Assembly (NCBI GenBank): GCA_003667245.1
Contig: RCNN01000078.1
Coordinates: forward strand, 1 to 64,000
From: Heterostelium multicystogenum
Taxonomy: Eukaryota; Evosea; Eumycetozoa; Acytosteliales; Acytosteliaceae
DNA: 64,000 bases
Reading direction: 5' to 3'
Positions 47,201-59,705 of this stretch are shown in pieces. Positions within the stretch are counted from its first letter, which is position 1. Each line of letters opens with the position of its first letter. A program made the position numbers and the translations under genes. The notes beneath the pieces are model-generated. The model had not been told where the DNA came from and ran no database searches. It was given only the letters and a program-made list of their open reading frames with translations.

Positions 47201-49947
47201 TTCGCAGGCATTGAGTGGAGTTTTTTGAGGACTGCTGGATCATTCCAGGCAAATCCGACAAACGATTCGCCAGTAGTTATGCTGCTGTTTGCTGCCAATT
47301 TTGATCCAACACGAATATCCGATCGTTGAGCCAACCATGGGATTTGGGATGGCTGTGTATTCAACGAACGAGGTGCAGAATCTTCGATGGTTGAGCGTAG
47401 ACTGTCGAATTTTTGGACCAAATCGATGAGTGTCAACTCTCTGGTATTCTCAATGATTTTCTGTTGCTCATCTTCGTTCTTGTTGTATTCATCGATCATT
47501 TCGTTCAGTTTCTTTGAAGCAGTATTGATGTCATCAGTTGGTTTGATAACTGGCATTGTTGTAGTTTGTGCCACTTCTTTCACTTCCTCTGCAACAGAAG
47601 TGGATGGGATGCTGGTTGTTGGCAAACTGTCGGACAACTCTACTAAGTTCTCTTCTGACAACGATGGTAGGATTGTCTGTGGAACGATTGGTGTTACTGG
47701 TACTGGGGATGATGCTTTTGTGTTGTGCCGAGTTTGGTTGGCTGTGGAGTGGTGACTGTCTTGATTTCTTCGTCTTCTTCAAGTAGTTGTTTGTTATGCT
47801 GTTGTGTCATTTCATTCGATACATTGTGGATATCTTGAAGTGCCTTTTCAATTTCCATGGTGAACTTATTGATGTCCAACTCGCCATCGGACTTTGGTGT
47901 ACCAGGCTGGGGAGTATGTGGCTTCGATGAGTTGTTGGAAGAGGCTCCCGATGCCATTTGGAATCCTTTTTGAAAGTTGCTCGAGCTTTTTGGCAACAAA
48001 TCCGCTTGGTGGTGGTGGCGATGGTGTGGCAGTTGCACGGTTGTGCAATGGCGAACCTGAACGACTGACACCTGATGGTTTGGAAAGGGGTGAGGCTGGA
48101 CGCTTAGCTCCAAAGTTGACGGGTTTGAAACCAGGTGAGGATGAGAGTGGTGTAACACTTGGTGAGGTAGAACCAGAGCGATTGAGAGATTCTGGATTCG
48201 CCTGAAACCATTGGTGAAATAGAAACTGGTTTAATCTGTTCTTCTGTGCTGAGGACAATGTCTTCTTCTGACATTCTGATGATTGGTGCGCTTTTAATTG
48301 GTTGAGGTACGCTAGCGACTGAAACAGGTGTGGTGGCTACTGGAATTTCTGTGGGTAGGACAGCTTCGGGAGCGTCCAGTTTCTCTTCCTCCTCAATAAG
48401 CACTGGTGTAGCCACTGATATGACAGTCTCTGGGAGTGCTTGCTCCATTTGTTCCACTTCCATCTCCTCCTCTTCGTGGAGAGCTGCGACAGAGGTGGCA
48501 GCAGCAGAGGCAAGGATTATATCATCTTGAGGAATTAAATCTACATTGAGTGATCCATCTACAATTGCGTTATATAAAGCATCGAGGTAGATCTTTCTGT
48601 CCAACATTAAGCTGAAATCCAAATCCTGAGCTGGTGGTAATTCCTGGATAAGTTGATTCAAATAGTATTCCATTGGCTGGTTGAGTTCCTGAGTGTGAGA
48701 AGCATCGAGATCTTCGTCGATTTTTCTCGAGGTGTCGGAGGAACTCGATTGGCGGTCTGTTGATCTGGCAAGATGTGATCCAAAGAAGTTTGAACCAACA
48801 CTAAGGGTATTTGGACGTCTCTGAATAAAAGTTGCTGTTGGCTTTGAGATCATTGGAAGAGGTGGATTAGCACCAGATGAAATACTGGGTTGCGATGCCT
48901 GTTGTTGTGGTTCTCTAACAAGAATTTGATCCTTCTTCCAAAATCCTTCAGCCTCTAGCTTTGAGGCGCGCAGTTTCTCTTCCTTAGGGATGGCAACCCA
49001 GTTGAAGTATTTCAGTTTTGGGAATGCACTGATAACGAACATTCTAAACTCTGGAATTGCCTTCTCGATGGGGTTACCATCCAAAGCCAAGTACTCCAAT
49101 GTCTTTATCTTCTTTACGTTATCGATGAACTTTGTTGAGAATTGCTCGATGGTTGTATAATCGATATTATTATTAGATAAATCTAAAACTTCCAGTGATT
49201 TCAACTTAGCCAACTCTTCAAATCCATCTATAAATTGGATAAAGAGAATGGGTGATTAGTATGCATATCACCATGAACCTGTTGAAAGGAAATATATCGT
49301 TCGTCTAACTTACCTTGTAATCTGTTGTTTGATAAATCGATATTTACTAATTCTTTTTGATCTGATAAATCTGGAATTGATGCCCAATCTGTTATTCGAA
49401 ACCGATAAGTAAATCAATGATCCCAATCCTTTTAATGATACATCAACGATGTTATTCTTGTCCAAAATCAATCTTTTCAATTTACTTTGATGGCCAACAG
49501 ACGAAACTTCAATCAAAGAATTGGATGATAAATTTAATCTAATTGGTTTTAATCAAAATTATGTCAACTAGGTCAATATTATACTATTCTATAGTATTGG
49601 TTCCAAACTACTATACTAGTAATTGATGGGTTATATATAGATATAGATAGAGATATTTACTCTTTTAAGACATTGGGACAACTCTTTAAAAATTCGTCGG
49701 ATTCAATATTATAACAACTGTCGCTAAGATCCAAAAACACTGGAAATGATAATTTGGAAAATAGATTTCTGGCGTCTTTGGTAGAAACTTCAGTCATTTT
49801 ATCTGCGCCTGTAATTGGTATTTTGGTGACAGCTCTTTCTTTTTGAGTGTTTGGTGATGCCGGTAGCTTATGAACATACTTGGCACTGTTGATATTTGTG
49901 CTGACTATATTTCCAGTCACAGTATTATTACTCCAAATCTGTGACAT
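44283..49947 (-). CDS. LRR - pseudokinase - armadillo-repeat protein
   Basis: About 1,750 residues. ATG 49947 (MSQIWSNNTVTGNIVSTNIN) is followed by leucine-rich repeats (VFLDLSDSCYNI, LKRLILDKNNIVDVSLKGLG, SLEVLDLSNNNIDYTTIEQF, TLEYLALDGNPIEKAIPEFR). Then come a Ser/Pro-rich, acidic linker (47700-48900) and a kinase-like domain: LLDLNHENIVPLKGCF, HLISPFVDSCTLEVLL, GMTFLHQHGIKHGALKPSNI, VRVKDYGLF. HGALK replaces HRDLK, so the catalytic Asp is absent and I call it a pseudokinase. After ACWHQDTTARPN the C-terminal third (46600-44283) is armadillo-like helical repeats. Frame breaks near 48190, 47720 and 46790. Several introns. Likely a signalling scaffold. Confidence 0.78.
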
Positions 49948-52900
49948 TGTTCTTTATATTCGATAGATAAATATGATAGATTATATATATAGATATATAT
50001 CTTTAATAGTAATACAATTGTTTAGTTTTATTTTGAGTGAATCTTCTGTTTATCTTTTGATTATTTTTTATATAAATAACTAAGGATGCCGCGCAATTTT
50101 ACTCTATTTGAGATGTGATAGTGAGTGAATAGTGAGTGAGTTATGAAATGAAATGAAATGGATGGATTGAATTGACTGACTAAATTGATTTGAAATTTGG
50201 AACTATTTAACACAATTTTTAATATTATCAATCAATTCAATTTTACTACTATTATTTATATTATTATTATTATTCTTGTTTTATATTATATATGTATTTT
50301 ATATTACTACTATTACAACTACTAAACAAATAACAACAACAAATAGATTAAGCAATGTAATGTTAATTAATTGTGGTTTTTGGGGAGGGAATAAGATACT
50401 GTTTGATATGGGAAATATTCGAAAGGTGGTTCAGTTGTAAAACTAAAAAAACAAAACAAAAAATCTAAATTTGAGCTGTGTGTTTGAGAGATTTCAATCG
50501 ATCTGTGCGTGTGATTGATTACTAACTGCTTTATACCTTTGCTTGCTGAACTATAAATATTTATCGATAATAATATAATTAACTAAGTATAGCTATTTTT
50601 GATTATATCTATCTTAATAATTTGTAATCATTAATAAGTATTAATAAAGCTATATAAATAAGTAAGAAGATTGTAGAGCAAATGATATTTTGTTTGTTGC
50701 TTATTATTGGTTTAAAGTGTGGCTGTGATGAAAAGGTACGACTACTTGAGCTTAGGGAAGCTTCTTTCTTTGATATTTTAAATATCAACTATGAGCTGTG
50801 TCTCTGTGTGTAATGTATGATCAATTAAATAGATATTTAGGGAAAACGAAATGGATGATCAATAGATATTTTGTTGCAACAAAATAAAGGCTTGAGAAGC
50901 AAGGTAAATTACATCAAACTGCAAAAACTTCAAAAAGAAAAGTCATTGGCAATGTGTGCAAGTGTAACCAAAATAATGTTAAAAAAACAATCAACTTAAG
51001 ATTTGTAAAAGGTAGTACAAATTTAAAAAAAAATCAAAAATTTAAAAAAGAGATCTGGTTCTCTACAAACAAAAGTCTATGACTATACCAAAAATTAAAA
51101 ACTGGTTATTTGAAAATGATTTCATTTTTATCCAGATCCATGAGGATGGATGACTGATTAAATTCTAAATGTCTTTTTTTAAAAGTAAATTAAATCAATT
51201 TTAAATCAAATTTAAATTGAACAACAAACAAAATTGAAATATATAAAATTAAAAAGATCAAAAGTAGGAACTATTATTAAATAGAATAAATAAATATTTA
51301 TAAATGTAAATAATTAAAGATTCATACGGAATTAGGTTGATTTAGATCCCTATCATTGGAATAGGGTTGGGTGTTGTAATTACCCAGTTTTTTGGTCCGT
51401 TTGGTAAATAGAGATAGAGACTCATGATACCACGATAGTAATGAGCGACAAGAGCTCACTCTACAGTTTCAAACAAACACATGGTTGCTGATAAACAACA
51501 GAAAAAACAACATCATATTATTTAAATGTAACCAGGTAGGACCAACCCCTCAGAAGAAACACAACCAACACAACCCTTCCAGAAACATAGTGTTCTAAAT
51601 TGAAAGTTAAACGTTTAAATATTGAATAGTTAATAGTTTTTAAGGTAATGCTATCAGAAGCACTAGAGTGTTGCAATTGAAAATCAATTCTAACCATTTT
51701 TGGTAATGTGAAGTTGTGTGGAGTGTTGTTGGGAAATTTCACTCCAAAGCAATGCGCATTGCATTAATAATTTGCTGATGCTGCTGATTATGATGTTTAT
51801 AAGAAAGTATCGTCGTCACTTTGGTAAAAGAAAGAAGGTTCATTTTTACTAAATTAATCGATTGTTTGTTTTCTATCACCAACAAAATCACGAGATGTTG
51901 CAATGGACCAACGGGTGCCCGACCATTGGGATCGGACCACTCCTGGCTAGTGGCTGGTTCGTTTGCTACTGTTGTAGTTGTATCTTCGAAAGTTGCTCAA
52001 TGCATTCTAAACAGGGGTTTCATATTTGAAATTCAAACTGAAAGGTCGATTCAATTTTAATTTTTATTATAAAAGCCTCAAATAGGAAGTTGGGTACTCC
52101 ATTAAATTTCAATTTGAATCAAAAGTGGCACATCGATGGAATAGGAATTTCCTTTTTTGACAAATTATTTTTTAGGTAATACCAATTGTATAAATACATA
52201 CTAATAACAAACAATAATAATATTATTATAATTTCAAATATATTTAATATCCAAAGGTTTTATTTATAATTAAGCCAAACCATATTATTATTTTATTCTT
52301 AAAATAATAACAAAGAGACCAAATATTTATCTTGTCTGGGATAATCAACAATGAAGTTATTGGCCTTTTCACCACCTTACCGACCAGTTTGTTGAACCAA
52401 CTTAAAGACAAACAATTTTAATTCCAACTTCATTTGATACATCAACAAAACACCTTCATATCAACTTATACCTTAAGTTTCACCACTTTATATCGAATTT
52501 ATTGCATTTAATTTATTTAGTATATATAATACAAAATATATTGAAATCAATAATAATAATAATTATAAATAAACACTTATAAAAGATAATTATAATTTTT
52601 ATTTATATCCCTCCATATCATCTGTGAAAATCATTAAAGATTTCAAATTCACATTTGAACAAACAACCAATAACACACCCACAATAACAACTTCTACAAA
52701 TCAACTAAATTCACATCAACACCAACCATACCACTTCCTATCCATACCACAACGACCACCATTGTAAATTTTAATACATCTCATCTTGATAACATCGTTA
52801 GTAATATATTACTCCAAGTGCACTCAGCCAATCAATATTCTCTTTCTTTATCAATATATCAAGGTAAGTAATGTTACTGCATTTCAACACCACTAGGAAT

Positions 52901-54158
52901 GAAGTGAGATAAATGTGTTTTTGAAACCAAACCAAACAAATGTCAAAAGATAAAAGATAAAAGATAAAAGATTATCGAACCAACTTCCATCCAATCATCA
53001 ACAACCCTAATATAAATTATTTAAACTTTACCTCCTATCAATCCAACTTCAAAATTTTAAATTGAATTAGATATTTTATTAAATACTCCTACAAAATAGA
53101 TATTTGATTAATTTTATCAAATACTATCATTTAATAAAAAACAATAGTATTCTTTTGTTTATCATTAATAAAATATTACTATTATTAATTTACCAACAAC
53201 ATAAACAACAACCAAAACATCAATGTCAATTGTATATAAATACATAATATAAAAACTGTTAAAAATTAATAATTCCTTTTTCATTATTATAAAAGTAAAA
53301 CAAACACACGGACAACAATAACAACAACAATAACAACTATAACAACTATCTAACATCAACAATTAATAATAAAATCAAAAATAGTAAAAAATTATCGCGT
53401 TACCAAATTCGATAAAGAAATAATATTATTTTGTTTACCACAATCTGTTAAAAATTATCATTATTTTAATATTGAATTCATTAATTGTATTGATATTAAA
53501 ATAATAATCATACTTTTTGCTATTAAATTTCAAATTTCAAATATTGAAACCAACCGTTTTTTTTTGATAGTCAAGCTTTTACTAGTAGTAGTAGGTTGGT
53601 GTTTGATTGTATTGTATTGTCTTGTCTTGTTTTTTGTTTGTTGTCATCACTCCCCACTACCACTACATTTCTACAACAATAACTGCCAGATCTAATAATT
53701 GATGATATTGGGAATTTCAACTGAATTTTGTTTAATATCTTTAATAATACCTCATTTTCACTATAATCTATTATTTAAACTTCGTATTTTAGTATTGTCT
53801 GTTGTCGACTGCTGCTTGTTCCAATATCAAAATAATATCTATCTATAAATGTACATAATATCTAAATTGAAAGTAGTCCCCATTCCTAATGATTTAAATC
53901 CTATTCTTTTATAAACAAAAAAGGATAGATATTCGTAATAATAGTATTATTATTATTAATATTGATCAAAAGTCAAATCCTATTAGTTTGGTTTCTCTTT
54001 TAAATTACATATCTCAACTATCCAGTTCCAGTTTTTATTATTATTCTTTTTCCAGAAATTTATAACTAATTTAATGATTTTCCAATTAATAATAATAATA
54101 ATAATAATAATATCACTGTTTAATTCACTCCAAAATAAAGAGTAGTTATTAAATTTTA
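49948..54158. other. 4.2 kb gene-free AT-rich interval
   Basis: Between two divergent genes (LRR-pseudokinase to the left, mitochondrial carrier to the right). I see no conserved protein on either strand. Minus frame 51518-51742 and plus frame 51821-52060 have no recognisable motifs. A GGTAAGT donor-like site at about 52863 hints at a non-coding leader exon for the carrier gene. AAAGATAAAAGATAAAAGAT-type repeats occur near 52945-52970. No tRNA was evident by eye. Confidence 0.45.
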
Positions 54159-55507
54159 ATGAATCAAGTTAATAGTAGTAGTGGATATCAACTATTTAAT
54201 CAGACCAGTAACCAAAACTATCCGAATCTTTCATCTCCATACACAACCTCCAATCGCAACGACGATTTGGTACCATCTTCTACATTCTCAGTGTTTAACA
54301 AAACGATTGAACAGCATCAGCTCAACGATATTGCTGATTTCGATAACCAACAGACTCTAAGTACCTCCTCAATCAACGATGATCAAAGAAAAATTAGGTC
54401 CATGCAAAACAACAGTGTTAATGTTCTTGTCTCGGGGAGTGTAGCCGGTGCTATCAGTAGGACTGCAACTGCGGGCTTTGAAAGATTAACAATTATTCAA
54501 CAGGTTCAAGGACTTGTGAAAGATGGTCCCAAATACAATGGCTGTATCAGAGGTTTGCGTGAGATGATCTACAAAGAGGGAATTTGGTCAATTTTTAGAG
54601 GAAATGGCGCCAATATAATCAAGGTCTCTCCAAATTCTGCAATTAGATTCTTTACCTACGAGTATTGTAAGAATCTGTTTACTGGTGCTGATGCCTCCAA
54701 GAAACTATCTGGAGCACAGTCAATGACTGCCGGTGCATTGGCCGGTCTCACTTCAACATTTGTAACATATCCACTCGACGTCATTCGAACCAGACTGTCA
54801 CTTCAGGGATGCAATTCCTCGACCTATGGTGCTGTAAGATATAAAGGAATCTACCATGGTTTTTCAAAGATTCATGCCGAGGAAGGAGTCAGAGGTTTAT
54901 ATAAAGGCTTAGGTACTGCAATAATGGTAAGTATTGAAACATAATCATTCGCCATCACATCTGAGAAACATTCATTAATAGCTGGAAATAAATCACAATT
55001 TTTTAAATAAATGATGGAACAATAGAGTGTCGCTCCATGGGTTTCACTTAGTTTTGCCTCGTACGAAGGCTTTAAATCGATTGTACATAAATTAATTCAA
55101 CAACAACAGCTATTGGAGCAACAGAGCGAGGTTGCCACATACAGCTCAGCAGCTGGCTCGAATGCTAGCGGAAACTCAACCACCAATATTAAGGTCGCGA
55201 TATGCTTATCGATCTCGGTTGTGGTGCAGCCAGTGGTTGCATTACCATGACTGTTTGCTATCCACTCGATGTCCTTCGAAGAAGAATGATGGTCCAGGGA
55301 ATCGGTGGAGAAAGCAACGCCATTGTCTATAAAAATGGATTCCACGCTTTGAAATCCATAGTTAAAAACGAGGGTGTTTCATCACTCTACATGGGTATTG
55401 TTCCGGCATACTTTAAAGTGGTACCAACAGTAGCCATATCCTTTGCTGTCTATGAGCTGTGCAAAGGAATGCTTGGAAACAATGCTGCCAGCAATACCAA
55501 ACAATAG
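54159..55507 (+). CDS. Mitochondrial carrier (SLC25) family protein, ATP-Mg/Pi or CoA-carrier-like
   Basis: Six-helix inner-membrane solute carrier. ATG 54159 opens a Ser/Asn-rich leader of about 85 residues. Repeat 1: VLVSGSVAGAISRTATAGFE with RLTIIQQVQ, and GIWSIFRGNGANIIKVSPNS. Repeat 2: AGALAGLTSTFVTYPLDVIR with TRLSLQG, and GVRGLYKGLGTAIM. Repeat 3: GCGAASGCITMTVCYPLDVL with RRRMMVQG, and GVSSLYMGIVPAYFKVVPTV. Intron 54927-55025 joins ATAIM to SVAPWVSLSFASYEGFKSIV. Repeats 2 and 3 have the PxDxxR signature. Repeat 1 reads AGFERL, lacking the usual Pro. One extra base near 55200 breaks the frame. There are no EF-hands. The leader resembles other dictyostelid carrier genes (mcf group). Substrate not determined. 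Confidence 0.87.
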
Positions 55508-55586
55508 CCAACAAGCTATTAGTAAATAAATTTAATGTAAATAAAACCGATTATCATATGTTAAATAATAATAGAACAACTGGAGT

Positions 55587-57857
55587 TTATCTATAGTTTT
55601 CTTGTATAAATGGTCGATCTGATTCTTTGTAAGGTGGCGCTGGAATTTCAAATGGAATATTTTGGTGCCATTTCGGAGGTGTAAGATCACTGTAGTCCTT
55701 ATCGTTAAGGAACAACACTCCAATTTCAAAGTTTGATATAAATAACTGTGTGTTGTCTTTTTGTAATCTTCCCAAAGCAGCCTATAGATGGTTCATGTTG
55801 TTAGTTGACTTTAAATGATGGACTGTGTTGCTTTTGCACTTTTGTTCACTTACAGGTGAAAGGTTATGACTACCAACATAGATCCAGTCGAATCTTAATT
55901 TGCTGTTATCCTCAAACTTGGTTGTGCCAATTACAATCTTGCTGTGTAATATCAGATTCTCTCTGTGGTGATGTATTGGCTTGATATGACACATGGATTT
56001 GCGAGGAAATGTTTGGTTTTCATAGTTTGCTGGTGTAAGAAACAGGATTGAGCTGCACTTTAGTCGAGATTTTTTTGCCATGATATATGATACACTTGGG
56101 TACAGAATATGAAGATGGCTGGTTGGGTCTGATAGTTTAGATTTTGATAATATCTGTGTACTTTCAAAAAACTGAGGACTCCATTTATCATTGACCAATC
56201 CAAGTGAAGATGTCTATCTAAAATATTAATAAACCGACTTTAAATTTAATAAACTTGTGATTGTTTCACATACCTGAGAGTGGATTTCTTTTTTTTCAAT
56301 TACAAGCGGTGATTCTCCAGCAATTAGGTCTTTCTCTTTGTCCGAATAGTATTTCTTAAGAATGGACCTCAGTTGCATATGACCACAGCTGTGAAGTGCC
56401 GGACCTCGGTGATATCCAGGTATCGATACTATGAGGTGGACTTTAGCAATCGAAAAGTCATATACATCCAGAAATGCATTTGGCAGTCCACTGCTTTTGA
56501 TAAACAGCTTCAGTGTATCTTGAAACTGAGATGGTGGAGGAGCTTTCCCTTTAACTTTGGGGAAATCTTGAAACCATATAGTTTGACCAATGTCGTCATA
56601 GTCAAATTTAGTTGGATTGGCAGATGGAATAACAACCCTAAGCGAATCATCATAGACCAACTAAAATCCATTTGTAATTAGTAGTGCTTGTTATTGTTTT
56701 TTCATTAATATACTGATTACATACAAGCATGAGTTTTGAATGCTGACATCCAAATCCACCATTGTTCATTGGTGGATGAACAAATAATATATCTTCATAC
56801 TCTTTTGATTGAAATTTTCCAGGCTGAAATGGATGAAATAAATAAGAGTGAGTTGTCAGGCAATCTTGAGAGCAATATGCTTGATAGATACCTTTTCTTC
56901 TTTTAAATTGTAGTCTTTGATAAATGTTATGGGGACAGGACTTCCTTGGCAAAGCGTAATTTGTGTTCTTATCCACTTCCAGTCAAGAGCAAAGCCACTG
57001 ACCAATGCAGACTTCATGCCTGGTTTTCCAAAAATATTAAATGTATTGATAAAGTTACTGGAATGGTTTGTTGGCAATTGATTCAGATAAAACAATTCGC
57101 CACTGTTGTTTACAGCAGAGCTATTTCCACTGTTTACTGTATTTTTGGTAGTTGTCCACGTAGTAGTGGTAGTTGTAGTCGTAGGAGGTGACTTACTGCC
57201 AAAGCTGTCCCTGCTGCTGCTTCTGCTGACATTTTTGTTACTGTACATATTCATATTGGTTTTATTTGTTTCAAGCATCGACCGATTGAGCACTTCTTGT
57301 AGAACAGCATCTTCATCTTCATCTCCATGGCTGTTGGTAGGCAGTGAATATTTCGATTGGTATTGACTTGGAAGTTTATTTGTTTCGACATCGGTATCGG
57401 TATCGGTATCGATATCAGTGTCGCCAAAATCAAACTCAAAGCTTGGCTTTGATGAATGTTGTACAATCGTTGTCTTATTTATATATGATTGTTGCTTTTG
57501 CATATATAAATTACTGCTGCTGCTGCTGCTACTGCTGCTGCTGCTGTCACTACTACTATTACTGCTGCTGCTGCTATATTCCGATTCAGGCTCAGTGTCA
57601 TCATCATCGTTTGTCGCATCAAGGTCAATAACAACAACCCTATCAGATTCCTTCACATAGAGATTTGATGGTGATTTAGTTATTTTAGCAATAGGCTGAT
57701 GCTGATTGCCATTATTACCACTGCTATTGCTTCTAACAATGTTGGTTGCACTTTGCTTTTCAAAGTATTTCAATCGCTTTGCATTTATAGATTCATCCTC
57801 TTCGTCAGTATCATCTAAATTAAAAATAAGCTCACTGTCGAACTCTCTTTTGGACAT
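55587..57857 (-). CDS. tdp1: Tyrosyl-DNA phosphodiesterase 1 (TDP1)
   Basis: TDP1 removes topoisomerase-I peptides and other adducts from DNA 3' ends. ATG 57857 gives MSKREFDSELIFNLDDTDEE. A long Ser-rich, acidic N-terminus (poly-Ser 57480-57560) follows. The phosphodiesterase core starts SALVSGFALDWKWIRTQITL. First active site: GGFGCQHSKLMLLVYDDSLR with VVIPSANPTKFDYDDIGQTI (the His-x-Lys pair). Second: PIHHRENLILHSKIVIGTTK and DWIYVGSHNLSPAALG, then NTQLFISNFEIGVLF and the C-terminal PFEIPAPPYKESDRPFIQEN, stop 55587. This order matches TDP1 throughout. Introns near 56660-56740, 56830-56900, 56215-56275 and 55785-55855 are likely. Frame breaks are few. The orientation is convergent with the carrier gene. 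Confidence 0.92.
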
Positions 57858-57859
57858 GT

Positions 57860-58081
57860 CAAAGCTTCGATCAAAGATATAATCTAATAGTTATATATAT
57901 TTATATATCTGATTGCGAATTAGTTTCCAAACTAAGGACAAATCATTGTGGTTGTAAAATTAATTTTTGCAAATCTAGCGGGATTAGGTGAAGATGAACA
58001 GCAAGTCTATTTCCAAGAATTTAAGAGAAGCCTTCTAAATTGCCCGTGATTTACTAAAACGGGAGTTATAACTATCAGATA
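57860..58081. other. Short intergenic spacer
   Basis: Separates the start of TDP1 from the end of the ankyrin gene. Nothing notable. Confidence 0.4.
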
Positions 58082-59545
58082 TTACTTTTTTTGGTGATTT
58101 ATTTCATTTTCTTTGGACCAGCGTATTAATATATCTTTGGATATCAAATGTTTACCTTCTTTTGCATAGCGTATTAGTTGCTCGATATCGATGTAGTGGG
58201 ATTTATGGCAGATCTTGGGAAGGTTCTTCAATAGAAACTGTAGTACTCCGTTGTCGTGATCCCGCTGGATTATAGATTTCAGATAGGTGTGCACATCGTC
58301 TCCCTGGTTCAAGCTGATCAGATCTTTTTCAAAGAGAAACTCAAATATCCTCACGTCTTGGCAATAGTCCTGTCCCCAGGTGATACTACCCAGCAAATGT
58401 TCGTAGTGAGTCTGTCTATGGTGCTGATACAGCCATTCGACAATATCAAGATGATTGTGTATGGCAGCGTAGTGTAATGCGTAGCCAGTGCAGCCCTCTG
58501 TTCTATTGGTGTGGAACCACTGGACCATTTCCAGACTATGCTTGGCCGCATAGTCCATGGCATTCAGTGAGCACCCTTCCGTTCGATTATTGTGCAGCCA
58601 TTTGATAACCTCGAAATGATTATTAGTGGCGGCCTTGTCCATTGCTTTGAATGAGCTATGCACTGTGAGATTCGTGTGCAGCCACTCGAGGATATCCAGA
58701 CGACCTTGAGAAGCAGCATGAACCATTGCTTTGGAGGTTGTGCTCCGGTAGCCTCTGGAATGGAGTAGCTTTAAACAATCCAATCGGCCATATTGAACGC
58801 AGGTGTCCAATAGATAGTCTGATACTTTAATTTCATGATCCAAAGCCCAAGTTAGAATATCCGTATGGCCACCGACGATACCATTTTCAAGAATGCAGAA
58901 CAAAATATGTGAATCCAACTCAATGTTTTCTCTCTTGATTAGAAGCATATCAACTGCAGATGACCTTCTTTGGCAGCCCTTCCGATTGCCTGTGTCATCA
59001 TGTGCATCCTATTGAAGTCAGGGGAACCTCTTGTCTCTATTAATTTCTCAATCCAGTCCAACATTTCAATTTCTCCGCCAGCAGCAGCCTCAGCATATAG
59101 CGAGCCATAGTCCAGCATCAAATATCGGTACTTCAAAGCATAAGAATGCAGCTTTCGTAGCATATCGAAGGCACCATGTCGAGCAGCAACAAACAAAAAG
59201 TTTCTGTGCCAACAGTCAAAGTTGATATTCTTTAATAACAAATTGAATACCTCATAGTTTTTGATGGTGATTGCCACGATCATCGATCTTGAAAATCGAT
59301 CTGCATTTCCATAGACCTCAGCGGTTTTTGATGACTTTTGAATACCACTTGTTATACCGCTTCCAGTATTGCATGAACATTGGCGTATAGTTATTACCAA
59401 CCATTGCAGATGGCGTATCCAATAATTGACTCCACCGATATCTGGTCACTCTCAACACACGACTAAAGATATATTTCACTTCATCGAATATCTTTGTTCT
59501 TAGCACTGTATTATTGAACACATAAAAGAATATCTTGTTATTCAT
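58082..59545 (-). CDS. Dictyostelid-type ankyrin-repeat protein
   Basis: I chose ATG 59545 (MNNKIFFYVFNNTVLRTKIF), a start shared by the expanded dictyostelid family of short ankyrin proteins. Upstream in-frame residues begin with a non-ATG codon. After a frame change near 59345 come VAITIKNYEVFNLLLKNINF, FVAARHGAFDMLRKLH and LYAEAAAGGEIEMLDWIE. A second run reads DILEWLHTNLTVHSSFKAMD, KAATNNHFEVIKWLHNN, MDYAAKHSLEMVQWFHTNRT and LHYAAIHNHLDIVEWLYQHH. Each unit has the A-A-x-x-x-x-x-I-V-x-W-L pattern. About 485 residues, of which the C-terminal 100 lack clear repeats. No other domain. Molecular partner unknown. Confidence 0.82.
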
Positions 59546-59705
59546 TATCACTTGCAGGTCCTTTTTGAAGCTTCTACACACCACCAGATCAATGATCAAA
59601 TAAATACTAACCCCTCAAAGATAGGGTTTGACAAAAACAGAGCCAATTTTTAGATTCCAATTTGGAAAGCAATCTAATGTCGATACTTTATTAAAGTGGT
59701 ATAGA

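Noticed and set aside
51518..52060. Two 74-79 residue open frames in the gene-free interval
   Set aside because: No recognisable domains, no splice context and unremarkable length for random frames.
57480..57580. Plus-strand Leu/Cys-rich frames opposite TDP1
   Set aside because: Antisense of the poly-Ser tract in the TDP1 N-terminus.
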